Source of the DNA: Sympetrum striolatum
Lineage: Eukaryota > Arthropoda > Insecta > Odonata > Libellulidae
Direction: 5' to 3'
DNA length: 64,000 nt
Assembly: GCA_947579665.1 (NCBI GenBank)
Contig: OX388347.1
Location: 24,606,562-24,670,561 of the forward strand
A program made the position numbers and the translations under genes. Of the stretch, positions 1 to 12,344 are shown one piece after another (within the stretch, counting starts at the first letter, position 1; each line of letters starts with the position of its first letter). Under the pieces are notes generated by a model. It was given only the letters and a program-made list of their open reading frames with translations, did no database searches and was not told the origin of the DNA.

Positions 1-3000
1 ATCGGTGTATAATCAGCGCATATCTGAATAAGTTTTATCTGAATTTGTTGAGCGGATTAGCCTTCAGTAATTGAAGATAATTCTCTCTTAATAATTTTTA
101 ATCTAACCTTCCAAAGGCTACACCAAGAGGCAGCACCAAAATTCCGAAATTTCATAGTATATCATCAGTTTTGATCAATAAGTATTCAAATTTTAACTGC
201 TGAGAGTTTATCTTTTGCTTTCCTTTGTATAATTTAATATCACTATATCTTTCAAACTCAACCGATTTTAATCCTTAATTAAATGTTTTAGAAATTTTGA
301 AATTTCAAGTACAGCGTTAAAGAACCTTTTAATCCCGCACAATCCAGAATAAAGTCCTATTAATATTCAAAATATACATCGCTTCAAATTAAAGCGGGAT
401 TTATAAAAAAGTTTTGAGTGTTTTTAGGAATAAAACTCCCAAATCATCCTGTGGGTATCTTTTATTTCCAATTTGCCAGCATTACAAATAATACGCGCCG
501 ACATACATACTTACAAAAAACCATACATATATTTAGTATTTCGAGTCGCGTTTACCAAGAAAAGTGCTGAATTGGGCAGACAAATCTACCGAATATATTG
601 ACTAAACATTTCTAAGTAATTTGTGACCATCTTTGTTATTTTGAAATATATACAAATATATACAAATTAAAAGGAATTGATGCTTTAGGTATATCATAAC
701 GAATCTAATTTCCTTAGAATTCAGAATATACACTATTCGTAATATGGATGAAGGAAATAAAGTCAGGATTAATCATTACCCTCTTAATTCAAGTTACACG
801 CATACTGTTCGGTAGTAATATTTTTTTCATTCCTCAAAGCTTCCTTGAAAAATAGAAAGACAAAAGAGGTTATTTATCTCATGGGATCTTTACAAATTTA
901 CAATTGCCCAATTGCATATTTTGCCTTTATAATGAATATTTCATGACTATATCTACAACCTACTACGAAGGATAACTGAATCAAACCGGCTCAGACTTAT
1001 ATAAGGTCTATAAATATCTTTGGAATACTTTACTCATTAGTGTTAAAATCTCCCTAGAACCGCCTCTCAGTAGCCTATTTATTTCATCTTAGGAAAAGTG
1101 CAAGTCGATCCTAAAAAAGATGAAGGAAATTAAGATAAATAGACTTGAAAGGAACCATGAAACTTCTGCTTGATCACTGTTAGGGATATTAATTGCTATT
1201 TTCTTGATAAATCTGACATTCAGCAATTTTTGTGATTAGAGTTAATCATCTGACGAGAATTACGATCTGAGAGAGAGAGAGAGAATCTGATGAGATATTA
1301 CGATTGAAGTCTAATTGAAATCATCATAATTATAATGGACGAATTCTTCAATTTAGAAATTGGTAAGTATGATGAACCCAAAAGAACGTAAATTTTATTT
1401 TTATTGAAAAATTTGCTACTAGTTTTCTAAGAACAGCAATTAGATCTATTTGGAAACTATGTAGCAATGATCCAGAACCATTTCATAATAAATAGCTCCA
1501 CTAAGACCACCTGTTTGAAGGTGAGAAAATGTCGGATAAAATACAAAAAGCATGTTTAAGATAGTTTAATATCGGTTTTGTAATCCAATGCTTGCAAAAT
1601 GCATATGTTTCGGAAAGTCAGTGAAAGGTCATTTATGTCCCTTTAGCAAAGTATATTTCCTAAGTTACTTTTCAAAACATAATATTCATACAAGATTCAT
1701 GAATCGATCACACCAATTAAGAGATTAATTAATCTTCAAAATGATTTGATGATTTTTACCGTTAGATTTTCATTGAGTAGCAAAAGTATTACTTATAAAA
1801 GTACGATACCTCAAGTTTTTAAGAAGATAAAGAAATGTATTCATATATGTATATACAAAGTCAATTAGGTACATAAGACAAAATTGAACAAAAAATTACA
1901 CTTGAAGGTATTGGTTTCCCTTCTGGTCCCCCTGAGCCAATAATTGGCTCGTCAGGAGGTGCACAAATAAACAGAAAACCAGAAGATATAAAGTACTAAA
2001 GAATTACAGAAATATAACTTACTTCTAAAAACTTTAGGAATACTCAGTCATTAACAATCATAAGTTTTGCAAAAATATTTCTTACTTAATCATATAGTTA
2101 TTACATTTATTCAATGCCTGACTTCCTATGAGTATTATGTTAGGTAGCATGTGAGTTATATGCATAGAAATATTGAAGTATTGGAATGTATTTGATTTAG
2201 TTTACAATTCTAGTTAAAATGGAAGGAATGTCAATCTAGGGATGTAAAAGAAACATGGCAAGTCATTTGTTAGAATGATTGCGAACACAGAAGTAATGCC
2301 CTGTATGCAGTGCTGTTGGAATGTATTTCTGAGTTTGCAGAAATATGTGAAAGATGAAAATTTCCTGTCCCAACAAAATGTTATCGATTATTAATTTAAA
2401 TAAGTATTGTATGCTTTTGTGAAATGTTTTCTTTGGTGTGATTAAATGACAAAATATATTGAAAGCTATCCCTAGCTTCAGACGTTTGATACACGTTAGG
2501 TACACGTTACACGTTAGTGAAGAACATCACCGAAAACCATTTTATGTAAAAACATTTCAATCACCCCTTTTCACCATTTATGTAGTTCATATTCCTTTAC
2601 ATTCTGGTTCAAACTTACATTGATATTTATAACATATAGTCAAAAACGTGTTATTTCAATTGGGTTTTTAACATTTTATGATTTTGAACAACAAAAAAGA
2701 AACTTCGTCAACAGCTTGAAATGAAAATATATTTGCTGAAATCAGATTATAATGAAAAGGGTAATATGAGTTCTACAGGTTCACTTTCCTACCATTTTCA
2801 TGGTAATGTGAGGATGTAAAATTTTATAGACGGATTATGATTGATCAATCCGATTATCATACAAATACATTTAACCTAAATTAATAGTAGTACATACTAA
2901 CAATAAACAGCCTCGGTGGAAAAATTGTTATCATTACATGGAATTGAGCTCTTCAGTACCAAAGTCCTGAGTTAAGGGAACCATAACCAAGGCTATCCTT

Positions 3001-3560
3001 GTTAGGGCATTCCTAAATGTACTCCTAAAGCACGTTTATATCCCTTGCAGTATAATAATTGGATAACATTGGCGTAACCTGTTTCCGTTCAGAATACAAT
3101 TGTTCATTCTATTAGAGCCTATGAAATTGACGCTCCAAAATCAAAAACAAAATGACTGTAGGTTGCTCGATGCTGAGAATAATAAATATTAGATTTGTAT
3201 TTAAAAATGTCGACAGAACAAGAACTTCTCAAAACCTGAACATCAATATTCGATTCTCGGTAGGGGACAGAAATTCTCAATAAGATTTGGTGGTAGGAAG
3301 AGGATAAATAAAAATGAGCGCTAAAAAACAAATTTCCCATCATTACCAACAATCTTCAAAAATAATCTGCCGATACCTTATGCGATGGTAATAAGGTTAA
3401 TAAGAAGACGATTAGCGAATCATGTTTCAAGACACTTTATTTTTGTTATGGCCATAAAAATCTCGCTAATTATAACAGACCGTAGTGTAATTGATGTTTT
3501 CATAATATCTGATTTAGTCTTTTGATATTAAAACACAGGCTAGCTTCTCTAACAAAGAGA
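1..3560. other. AT-rich stretch without recognisable genes
   Basis: No reading frame of coding character and no transposon hallmark was seen. A (GA)8 microsatellite lies at 1269-1284. An imperfect hairpin, a GCCAAT/ATTGGC core with CTGA/TCAG outer pairs, lies at 1931-1955. The short frames near 2263-2505 and 3119-3352 on the minus strand look like chance frames. Confidence 0.6.
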
Positions 3561-3571
3561 AAAAAATGTAT

Positions 3572-3632
3572 GCATACTTTTCCACAAAACATTTATATTA
3601 GAAGACCGGTTTGGCGTTACGTGATCATCGTT
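3572..3632. repeat. Fragment of the foldback repeat family with a CCGGTTT core
   Basis: The stretch runs from a TTTTCCACA block to ACCGGTTTGGCG and then an ATCATC block. The same order (TTTTCCAC, about 20-30 bases, ACCGGTTT, an ATC-rich block) is seen in the left arm of the complete foldback at 39411-39564, and relatives occur at 26200-26380 and 46881-46999. On the minus strand it reads as a damaged hammerhead-like core. No second arm was found, so it is probably half an element. Confidence 0.45.
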
Positions 3633-3639
3633 TGGTCAG

Positions 3640-6440
3640 AAACATATTGTTCTCACTTTGTCTTCTTGCAAAGCGTTTCAACAGCATCTAGTATGCCTCC
3701 CTTAATTAAATTTAACTTCTCAAACGCTATTAACAAATATATTCAACCTCACTGGAAATGGCAGAAGCCTAACCAAATAGAATTAGGCCGATAGAAATTT
3801 TCCCATCCACGCGAATGATGTTAATATTACCACTTATTAGCTCTGAGGAAATGACTAACTTGAGCTGTGCTAAAATAATTTCACAAAAAACAAAATCTTT
3901 TTGTATCTGAAAAAGAAAATTATATAAAAAAAATAAAAAATTTCATGTATAAAAGAAAATTTCATGAGCTCCTACAATCTGAGAGTGAAATGAATGATGA
4001 TAAAGAAAATGAAAACATACCTAAACACGCACTTAGGTAACCTCTTTTCATGGTATTGAGATTAAATGCGAAGAATTCGTACTTCCTCATTTCTCCGACT
4101 GAAAAATGTTGACTTCATATAACGTGATAAATTTTTACCAATGGTCATACGTTGGAAACGATTTGATCTTTCGAGAGAATTAGCAATATAGCAAAAATCT
4201 TGACAGTTTTTCATTAAAAGTATAAAATTTACAAAAATAAGGAAATAATGTAAGCAATCTAAAGATGCGATTTCGATGGAAAGCGTTAGGTTACCCTGAA
4301 TAACGATTTGCCGGGCACTCCAGCGGGCTTTGGCCGAGAACTATCGAATTCTATGCCAGGTAACGTTTAGGTGAGTGCGGGAGTTTGAGCTATCATAGGA
4401 TACGTTTTTTAAGAGCGAATTCGTAATTACAAAATCCTTTTTGATCGGAGGTTAGGTGTTGGGATGCATTATTGCAATTTACGATAAATGAATATTTTTA
4501 AGTTCTTCAGTTAAGATAATTATCTGAAAAATATTATTGTAATTAAAAAAATACAGATTATTCTTTCTTGAATTATCCATCACATTTCTTGAATGGCCAA
4601 CAGTATGCTATCCCGAAATGGGTTAAATGATCTTTTTCCATGGCTACTCAGCATAGTATGTTTCCCAATATTTTTAGAAAAATTGATTGGTGATTGAATT
4701 TCTCTGATCTGATGTTACGATATGCTCTGTATACGCCTTGAATGCTCCTCTTCCTTAGAATTATTTAATTTTAGTCTCATCGTTAATGACATAGTATCAG
4801 AAAATATCTGCATTAAGAGGCAAAAAATGCAATCAAGGTATTGCGTTACATCAAAGAATCTGTTTTTGCGAAATGTATTTTCTTGTACAATGGAATGGAA
4901 TAATTCCCCCTAAGCAGATATTGTGTTAAGACTCGACCAAAATGCTACTGTATTATCTTTCTCGGTACAGCCACCAGAATGTAGCAATTGAAAATTTACT
5001 TTCAAAAGCACAATTCTCCTTAAGAAAATAACCAAATCGAATCTCTTGCCTTAATGGGGATGAAACACGGTGGACCGCATATTTGTTTGCTTTCCTAATC
5101 CTGTTTATTTCTGTTGGCCGATCGTAAGAGGAAGTCGCTAAGGGAATTGTTTGCTTAATGTTTGTAATTTTCTGAGAGGAAGTAGATCTGGTGCAAATTA
5201 TTTGGTTTAGAAAACTGAATTTAGAACAGCTACAGAAATGAATTCGTTCAATGTTTTATTTGATTAATTAACGGCTCCTTCGAAATGTGTTTTTATTTGT
5301 CAACCATTTGTCCATCGATATTCCGCTTGTCTTGCGGAAGAAAAAGGAAGCGTAATTTGGTAAAGAAGCTTTTTATTTTTTAACGAAATGTTTAAGGAGG
5401 TATGAGAAACAGAGTAGAGGTTTAAAATGTAATTTAGATAATTAAATATCAATGGATATAAATGTATTCTCTGTATTCTGTTCAGCTATTGATTTTGAAG
5501 ATTGGTAATTTATGAAGAATTTAGTGTTTAGTTAGGGATGCCGTTTTTCGGAAAAATTAGACGCATATTCAACCATTTCCTAAACATAATATAACAACCG
5601 ACTAGCAGGCACACGTACACGGCACCTTGGGTTAGACGCGCTAACAATCTAACCTTATCCCCAGCGTGGCCGGGTGTGTATCTCTGTGTATATGCGCATT
5701 ACTGTATACAAATAAATGAATATTCATACAGTGAAGGCGTTAGACCTTCCCTTTTATCAATATGATTCCTAGACCGAATTCGAGGAGAAACAAAATGGCG
5801 ACTTAACAAGGTCCCCAAAAAGTGGATTTCTGTGCCCGCAAGCACACTACAACGCTCGTTCCTCAAAAAGTTATAATTTTACAGGGCATCACACACAATA
5901 ATCTTAATGGTCTTAAAAATAATTTTATTCTTATATACAATGTATTCCATTCCAATCAGTCCTTGTCTATTTTTAGGCAAAATACGGTTCATCGACGGCC
6001 CTCGTCTCCGTCAATGGGTTCCTATTTCCAGCTGTAAACATTAATTCAGTATCCTATTTAATATTAGTAAGTAATGAAGAACCAGAGGACATATGTGTAT
6101 CACTTATTCTTAAGTCTAGAACACCATTCTCAGGGTACCTTATATATTTAATCAAAGTGGTGTAGGAGTTGATAGGAGGAAATGATATGAGAAGTGGTGG
6201 TGGTGGATAAACAACGGGTGTGAAGGCTTACTCTTTATAAAAGGGAGATCTAAGTTCAACTTTTGTTATATTTATATTGTCTTCTGCCTACTTGTAACAC
6301 TAATGAAAAGAAGAAATACTAAAAAACTGTAAAAATACAAGATAATTGCTGTGTAGGCTAACACATGTGGAATTGGGTATGAAAAAAGGTAAAAGTCACC
6401 TCTTGCATGTTTGAACTTTTTCGAGTTCACGTTACCGAAA
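3640..6440. other. Non-coding stretch, no recognisable feature
   Basis: AT-rich sequence with a slightly more GC-rich patch at about 5590-5830 that holds a short GGTTAG/CTAACC pair and an AAAATGGCGAC block. Nothing here supports a gene. Confidence 0.5.
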
Positions 6441-6449
6441 AAAAGTTAA

Positions 6450-7270
6450 AATTTTTCGGCCTGTGTAATTCTGCTAAGTAAGCAATTTCGGCGTAGTATA
6501 TGCCCCACCCAAGCTTTCTTCCTCTTTTTAATTTCCCTCAGCAGTTCTCTTTCCTCTCCTATTCTCAATTGTATTTCATAATTTCTATTTATCTCTATCC
6601 GTTTCATCTCAAGTATCTCCACAATACATTTCGAGACTTCCGAGTACTATCTTTTTGATTGTCAACGTTCGCTACTGTAAGACACCATACTCTATGCAAA
6701 GCATTGAGAAAATTTATTTCTCAGGTCTATTGGAATTATGCATGCTGTCAAAGTCCTCTTACCTTCTCAAACGCTTTTTTACCCATGTCTATTCTCTGTC
6801 TTACTTCCTGGGCACAACTACCATTCTCAGTCTCTAAAATTCCCAGATACTGAAATTATTTCACTTAATTTAATTTAAGTAATGATTGCTTCATTCCTGC
6901 TTATTCTCATCACTTTTATCTTTCCGACATTTATGTTCATTCCATTTGGTTTCTCCACTCTTGCAATACTCTCCATCATATACTGAAGCTCCTCTACTGT
7001 TTCCGCCCGTACTGCTTGAACATACCCCATGGTCTTTCCTTATGCTTTATTGGTTATCTCATCAGCATAAACATTGAAGAGACTTGGCGACAAGCAATAC
7101 CCTTATCTAACACCTTTTCCAATACCTATCTTATCTGTCTCATAATTTCCTATTCTTACCACGACTTTTTGATTTTTATGCAGCTCTTTCAATAGCCTTC
7201 TATCCTTCAAAACTGTGCAAATATTTTTGGAATCCTTAGAAGCACATCCCATTCGATTTGGTTACTCTAT
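6450..7270 (-). pseudogene. Non-LTR retrotransposon reverse transcriptase fragment (element A), decayed
   Basis: Reading the minus strand from about 7270 down to 6450, successive frames give the conserved blocks of an arthropod endonuclease-reverse transcriptase in the right order. The first is a D-R-R-L-L block followed by GVR-stop-GYCLSPSLFN at about 7087-7113, matching the GVRQGCxLSPxLFN block ahead of the palm. Then come AETVEELQ (about 7000), a K-V-M-R-I-S-R block, QEVRQRI and KKAFEKVRG, and near 6480-6510 GHILRRNCLL, a hallmark of the C-terminal region of these proteins. Several stops and frame changes break it, and the YADD box is not visible. The upstream endonuclease and the 3' tail are absent. 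The clade (RTE-like or related) cannot be fixed by eye, but membership of the non-LTR class is secure. Confidence 0.82.
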
Positions 7271-7274
7271 CTAG

Positions 7275-8335
7275 TCTAGTAATTTGTATAATCTGTGTAA
7301 AGAGATAGTTAATAACTTAAATTTAAGAAGATGCGGTCAAACCAATCTAAAACCTAACATTGTAAACAAAGATACCGCAATATGTACGACCCGTAACTCC
7401 GCATTCGTAATATATATTTTATTTAAAGTCAAACACTATTACCTTAAAGCGTTAACAAAGTTGAAACCGTCGAGTGTAAGGACAGATACTCTGCAATGTA
7501 GAAGCTGTCTTTTTTTCTGTCTAAGAGGAAGATGGAAGAAAATTGAACAATAACCCCAAAGGACGATTCCTCAAAATTTCAAAAACGAAATTAATCTTCC
7601 ATACAAGACAAGAAATTTTGATTAAGCAAACAGTAACATTTCAGAATATGTATCTTGCGAAGGATAAAAGTGAGCAAAAGAAAAACGAAAAGTTTTTCAG
7701 GAACACCACCAGCATTGTATCGAAAACTTAATTACCAAAGAAAATAGTAATGCCTATTGTTGCAAATTTATAAGAAAAACTCATTAGGTTCCACTATTAA
7801 ATTTTCAATATGCGTTACACCTTAAAATATATATTGCATTTGAGGAGTTTGCACTCATGATTATGGAACTTTTACATTTATAAGTTTTAACGGTATTTTT
7901 AACTTGAAATCCATCTCTTTGCACAGTTAGTCATTATTCGTTCGTCTGAATTAAACCTCATCGAATTATTTTTAGGATGCAATGAACTAATTGGGTTGCG
8001 AGTGGCGGCTAGGAAAAACAAGGGTTTTTATCTCGATGCTTCTCTTTTATGAGAAGTGATGACAATCACACGTTTTATTTCGTGATAACACTTATGTGCT
8101 AATGACCACTATAGTGTCCATTGGTCACTCCCTTGGAAGGCTCATGGCTGGTGAAGTGACCACGCCCATCCTGTTTCCAATGTTCTCGATTTCTCTGGAC
8201 CTGTTTATATAGCTTCCTCCTTTTTTTTCAAGGTATTTTGATTCTAATTGCGGAATTTCTTGGCTTTGAAATTTCTGTTAATCCTCGTAGGGAATAAAGA
8301 TTTTATGCAAAATATTTTAGAAATACTAATTAATA
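7275..8335. other. Non-coding stretch between two retrotransposon fragments
   Basis: Open frames at 7284-7553 and 7543-7731 are short and resemble no family I know. No repeats or terminal motifs were seen. It may include unrecognisable remains of the flanking retrotransposons. Confidence 0.45.
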
Positions 8336-8339
8336 TTTT

Positions 8340-8965
8340 CTTCTTGTCGGAGGTGGTTCTGCTTATTATTTATGATGTATTTGTTTTGTCTGTTGATTTC
8401 GGCTCATTCTACTGCTTTCTTTGACTCGTTCATTTAGATATTGGTTGAATTTATGTCCAAATATTTAATTTTATGATTGCTAAACCCATTTCTTTGAGTT
8501 TTTCCAATTATTTTCCTAAATTTGAAAATTTCTTCTTTTCGTATTAATGATTCATTTTGGTAGTTTGAGCTATACAAACTGGAAAGTATGATAAATGGGT
8601 CTTATAACTCCATCATGTGTTGTTGTATTTAGATCATGTCGCAGGAATAAGTTTTGAACTATCTCTTATCCTTTTAACTATTTCTATTTCTTCCATCATA
8701 AATTTTCCGTACTTACTTAGAAGAACTCCTAAATATTTGATTTTCAGGTGTTACTCCGTATCTATGGAATTTTCCATCGGGTAATCCCCTTCAGTTTTTC
8801 TTTCGTTTTCATCCATCCATTTCTTTTGTTTCTTCAGATGATACTTAGACGATCAAAATATCCCTATAAATTTTGGCTGGGCGCTATGGAGCGATTTCTT
8901 TTGGCTGTCTGTTCCATTGCATGATCAACAAGGAATAACATGTTAATATTACTCCTCGTTAGGAA
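8340..8965 (-). pseudogene. Non-LTR reverse transcriptase C-terminal half (element B), strongly decayed
   Basis: On the minus strand a degenerate MLFLVDHA-EQ stretch (about 8945) sits where the palm DD box belongs. About 75 codons later comes KYLGVLLSKYGK (about 8715-8738), the classic YLG block after the palm. Next are EEI-x5-KRIRDSSKL, a VIRPI block, and KIIGKTQRNGFSNHKIK, which matches the GKTRRDRxRNExIR region near the end of many non-LTR polymerases. A NQYLNERVK-x4-RM stretch follows in a shifted frame. Stops and frameshifts are frequent, so it is an old copy. Order and spacing carry the identification more than any single block. Its missing upstream part may be the fragment at 10560-10930, with the mariner at 9083-10351 inserted between. 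Confidence 0.68.
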
Positions 8966-9082
8966 GACTTGTAATCTTTCTACACTATCTAACATAAAAC
9001 AATAGTGAGTTTAGCGAGTGTCATCGCTCCGTTTTTTTATCCATTCTTATGTGCTCACATCATTTCGCTTCTTTTTTATGTG

Positions 9083-10351
9083 CAAGGTGTGATAATAAAT
9101 ACGGCGAATAAATTTATGTTGCAGTATCCGCGGACGTCACATCCTTTTGATGTAATACGTCCATTATTCTGAGATGGCCAGTGTCAATTTTGGAGGAATT
9201 TTTACATTTCAATCGGTTTCCAGAGCAGAAATAGTAAGGTTGTGTTTGCCGTGTCCGTCGCGCATCATGGATTTCGAGTAGCGCATTGGCATTAAGATTT
9301 GTTTTATGTTGCAAAAGAGTACCAAAGAAACGCATGAAATGTTAATATCAGTGTTTGGCGATAATTTTGTGACTATATAGAGGTTTTACAACTGATATGA
9401 GTAATTTAAAAGCGGAAATGAGTCGGTTAAAGACGAATAACGGTCGGGACGTCCTTCGATAAAAAAGACAAAATATTGCTAAAAGTAGTAAAAATGACTT
9501 GTTCAAAGAAGAAATTGACTATTTAAGAGCAAACTAAGGAATCGAAAAACTCGGACGGGTCCGTCCTAAGCATGTATACACATAATTTGTAAATGAGACG
9601 AGCAAGCGCAAAATTTGTATCCGAACTTTTGATGGACCAACAGAAGGGAAATTGTGTTCTAGTTTACACGGAGTTTAAAAGATCGTCTTGATGCATTATC
9701 CGTGTCTAAAATGATAATTGGAGATAAAATTTTGGTGTGTGGCTATGATTTTAAGATGACTGTTCAGATTTTCTAATGAAAATGGATTGCTCTCCTCGCC
9801 TAAAGAACATCAGTCGAAGTCGAACGTCAGGTTATGCTCATTGTTTTTTAGATAGTTAGGGCAGAATGCGATCAGAGTTAATTCCAAGAAGAACAACTGT
9901 AAACTTAGAATACTACATGGTTGTACTAAAACATTTGTAAGAGACCAGAAACATTGGCCATTGTCTTCTTCCCGAGACAACGCGCCGTGCCACACCTTGC
10001 CTCTGAATCACATGTTTTTGGCCAAAAATAATTTTTCTGTTTAAATCCACCTCACTCTCCATATTTAGCTACATGTGACTCCTGGCTCTTCTAGAAAACT
10101 AAATTATGTAGAAACCAATCAACCAACCAACCGTGGTGCTAAAAAGAAAACTTTTTGACACCACGATAAAGTAGCCGAAGTAGCTCTTCCATAAAAAGCT
10201 TTCCAGAAATTCATTCAATCATGGAATCAAAGGCAGCTTAAGTATATTCCAAGGAAGCAAAACTTCGAAGGAAATTAATAATTAAAAATTGATATAAGCT
10301 TATTATTTTGTCCGTAATAAAATTATTCAACGTTTATTTTATCTCAATTCG
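9083..10351 (+). mobile_element. Mariner transposon, near full length, dead (copy 1)
   Basis: The ends are inverted versions of each other (GGTGTGAT ... TACGG-type left end; ATTATTCAACGT ... CAATTCG right end) and match copies 2 and 3 in this window. The right end is followed by TA (10352-10353), the mariner target site; the left TA has decayed to TG. Length, 1269 bp, is normal for mariner. In order, three frames give RIGIKICFML, FKSGNESVKDE, RSGRPS, MRRASAKFVSELL, a GDK block in place of GDE (9720-9728), DNAPCHT (from 9976) and SPYLATCDSWLF (Asp codon 10077-10079). The last two aspartates are about 34 codons apart, as in DD34D mariners. Many stops and frameshifts make it non-functional. Confidence 0.93.
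9250..10090 (+). pseudogene. Mariner transposase pseudogene (DD34D type)
   Basis: This would have encoded a mariner transposase, which binds the terminal repeats and cuts and rejoins DNA at TA. The N-terminal helix-turn-helix half is visible as RIGIKICFML ... FKSGNESVKDE-stop-RSGRPS. The linker shows MRRASAKFVSELLMDQQKGN. Of the catalytic acidic residues, the first aspartate region reads GDKILVCGYD, while the second (DNAPCHT) and third (CDSWLF) keep their aspartates. Stops interrupt the RIGIK region, the linker and the segment after SPKEHQSKSNV. No start codon is preserved with confidence, and the limits are approximate. Confidence 0.88.
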
Positions 10352-10559
10352 TATTTTCATTTGAAAGAACCATAAAAAATACTTCCCATTCAACCAAGGA
10401 GTATGTAGAAGCTGGGTTGTAACTGTCAAAACTACTCTGCGAATGAAGATTAAACTTACATTATTATAGGATATGGCTCCTTCGTAGCATTTTAATCCAT
10501 CTTTTAATGTTAGCATTCACTTTAATTTATCAGTTGTAATTCTAAGTTAACTTTGGAGA

Positions 10560-10930
10560 GGCGATAATCATAGTAAATCTATAATTTTCGGATCTTATCT
10601 GTTGCTATATCGAAATTAAGCATTAGTGTTTTCTTTCTCTTCTCCTGGCAGTGATTTCGTATCCATAATTTCAAGGATAAACGTTATTATGTCCATTACT
10701 AGATAGTCATTTGTATATGCTCGATTCGGTTCCAATTTCTCTTTTTGGTGATTTTCTCTTTTTAAGCTTCTTCGTTGCTCGCGATAATTTATTTTCTACC
10801 ACTTCCATCATAATAATCTCTTCTTTCAATTTTATCATCTCTATTCACTTATCACCTTTTGTTTTCGAGTACCTACTTCTAAAACACTTGATTAATTTAT
10901 ATGTATGTTTTTGCTGAGTCTTTGCCCATT
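10560..10930 (-). pseudogene. Weak trace of a non-LTR reverse transcriptase N-terminal linker
   Basis: On the minus strand a frame reads EEIIMMEVV, then LSRATKKLKKRKSPKREIG and T-E-S-S-I-Y-K. This resembles the block before the palm domain (EIT-x-EEVE-x-A-x-x-KLK-x-x-KAPG-x-DGI-x-x-E-x-x-K). The key glycines and the DGI motif are lost. It lies on the same strand as element B (8340-8965) and upstream of it in reading direction, with mariner copy 1 in between, so both may come from one element. The match rests on pattern rather than exact residues. Confidence 0.4.
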
Positions 10931-10939
10931 ATTTTCTCG

Positions 10940-12320
10940 TTTTCTTTGATATAAAACTGTTACCATATTTGCTCAGTTGTACCCAGTTGTTCATAAATAT
11001 CTCTTTTAATGTCTTAAGTGGACTATCCAATACTCTTTATTTTTATGATAAGCTTGTTTATTAAATATTTGTAAATTTCATTATTATGCTGGTTTGGATT
11101 TATTTTTCAACCCGAGGGAACTTTTCATAAGAGAGTTTGAAATAAAATGGAATCATTTTCTATCAAAAATCTATTTTTTTAACGATGTAGTGTTGTTATT
11201 TAATTCCTAGACTTTTTAAAATTGTATCCAGTATTTTCCTTTTCTATGTGAAATCTTTCCTAGTTGCGGCTATCGTTCTATCTTTCTACTTTACGGTTCA
11301 TTTATGATTCCATTAACCTCCCCTTACTGAATATCACCTTTTATTTTACTGAATTTTATTTATATAGAAACATGTCTTGTTTAGTGGATGGATAAATTTT
11401 CGAAAACTCATTTCAGGGTCTCCAAAAACATGTCCCGCAGATAGTACGTTTTAGAACATACTCACTGAGAGAACTATTTCAAAACTAAGTTTTACCCTTT
11501 TATCGATTTCTTCCTAAGCTTCTTCTATAACTCTAAGACATATTACTGTATCTACGTAGAAAAATTGAGTAATTAGAAAAAGTAAATTTGCGCAATAAAA
11601 TCTTCCAATTCAGAAACCTGGACCATCTTCGAATGTTTCGTAGTGGTTTGTTGTATTGCACAAATCTATGTATGAAGTTTAATAGAAAGTACTTAAAATA
11701 AAACGATGGAGTACCACCATGAATCACTTCATGAGATTCTTGATTCTTGATGTTAATAATTATAATTTCACACTCAGAGCAAACAAGTTCACCGCCTCTA
11801 TATTCATATAGGAATTGCGCTAGCAAAAAAGTGTTTTAATACTTTTCCCTGCTGATAACGCAATTGTATGAATGAACATAACCACAACACTATAACTTAG
11901 TGTATAACACTGTCCAGTTTTTCATTTTGGACTTAACATTACAATCATCGCCTCAGGGAAGTAGATATGATTTCCATCTCACCACAAGAATATTCTAGCG
12001 TAATAAGGCAGCAACGATATTTCATGGATCTCAAAAACTGCCGTCGCTTTACAGTGCTGAAGAGTAAAAGAGCAATAAAATAAGTTAGTTCATATCCAAT
12101 ATAATGTTCAGAAGCATATAATTGCTTACATACGTACTAGAGCACGTCCATGAGAGATATTTGGGGATCACCGAAGGCAGTAAATATAATACAAGGGATA
12201 CATGGAGAAACGCAAAATCATACAAAAAATTAAAGTAGTGCGTTGTGCAGGCAACAAAGATGTATTGACCGATAAGAAAGATAATTTGAATGATTAGAGA
12301 ATATATAATAAGTAAGAGAC
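10940..12320. other. T-rich, then mixed non-coding stretch
   Basis: The first part is rich in T and C on the plus strand. The 97-codon minus-strand frame at 11533-11826 has no recognisable motif and ordinary AT-rich composition. Nothing else was seen. Confidence 0.45.
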
Positions 12321-12322
12321 TA

Positions 12323-12340
12323 CTACGAAACCATGGTTTT
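12323..12340. repeat. 18-bp exact match to the foldback at 31871-32024
   Basis: The block ACTACGAAACCATGGTTT occurs here and, as the reverse complement, inside the left arm of the 31.9-kb foldback. Flanking bases keep only loose similarity, so this is probably a worn fragment of the same repeat. Confidence 0.45.
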
Positions 12341-12344
12341 CTTT

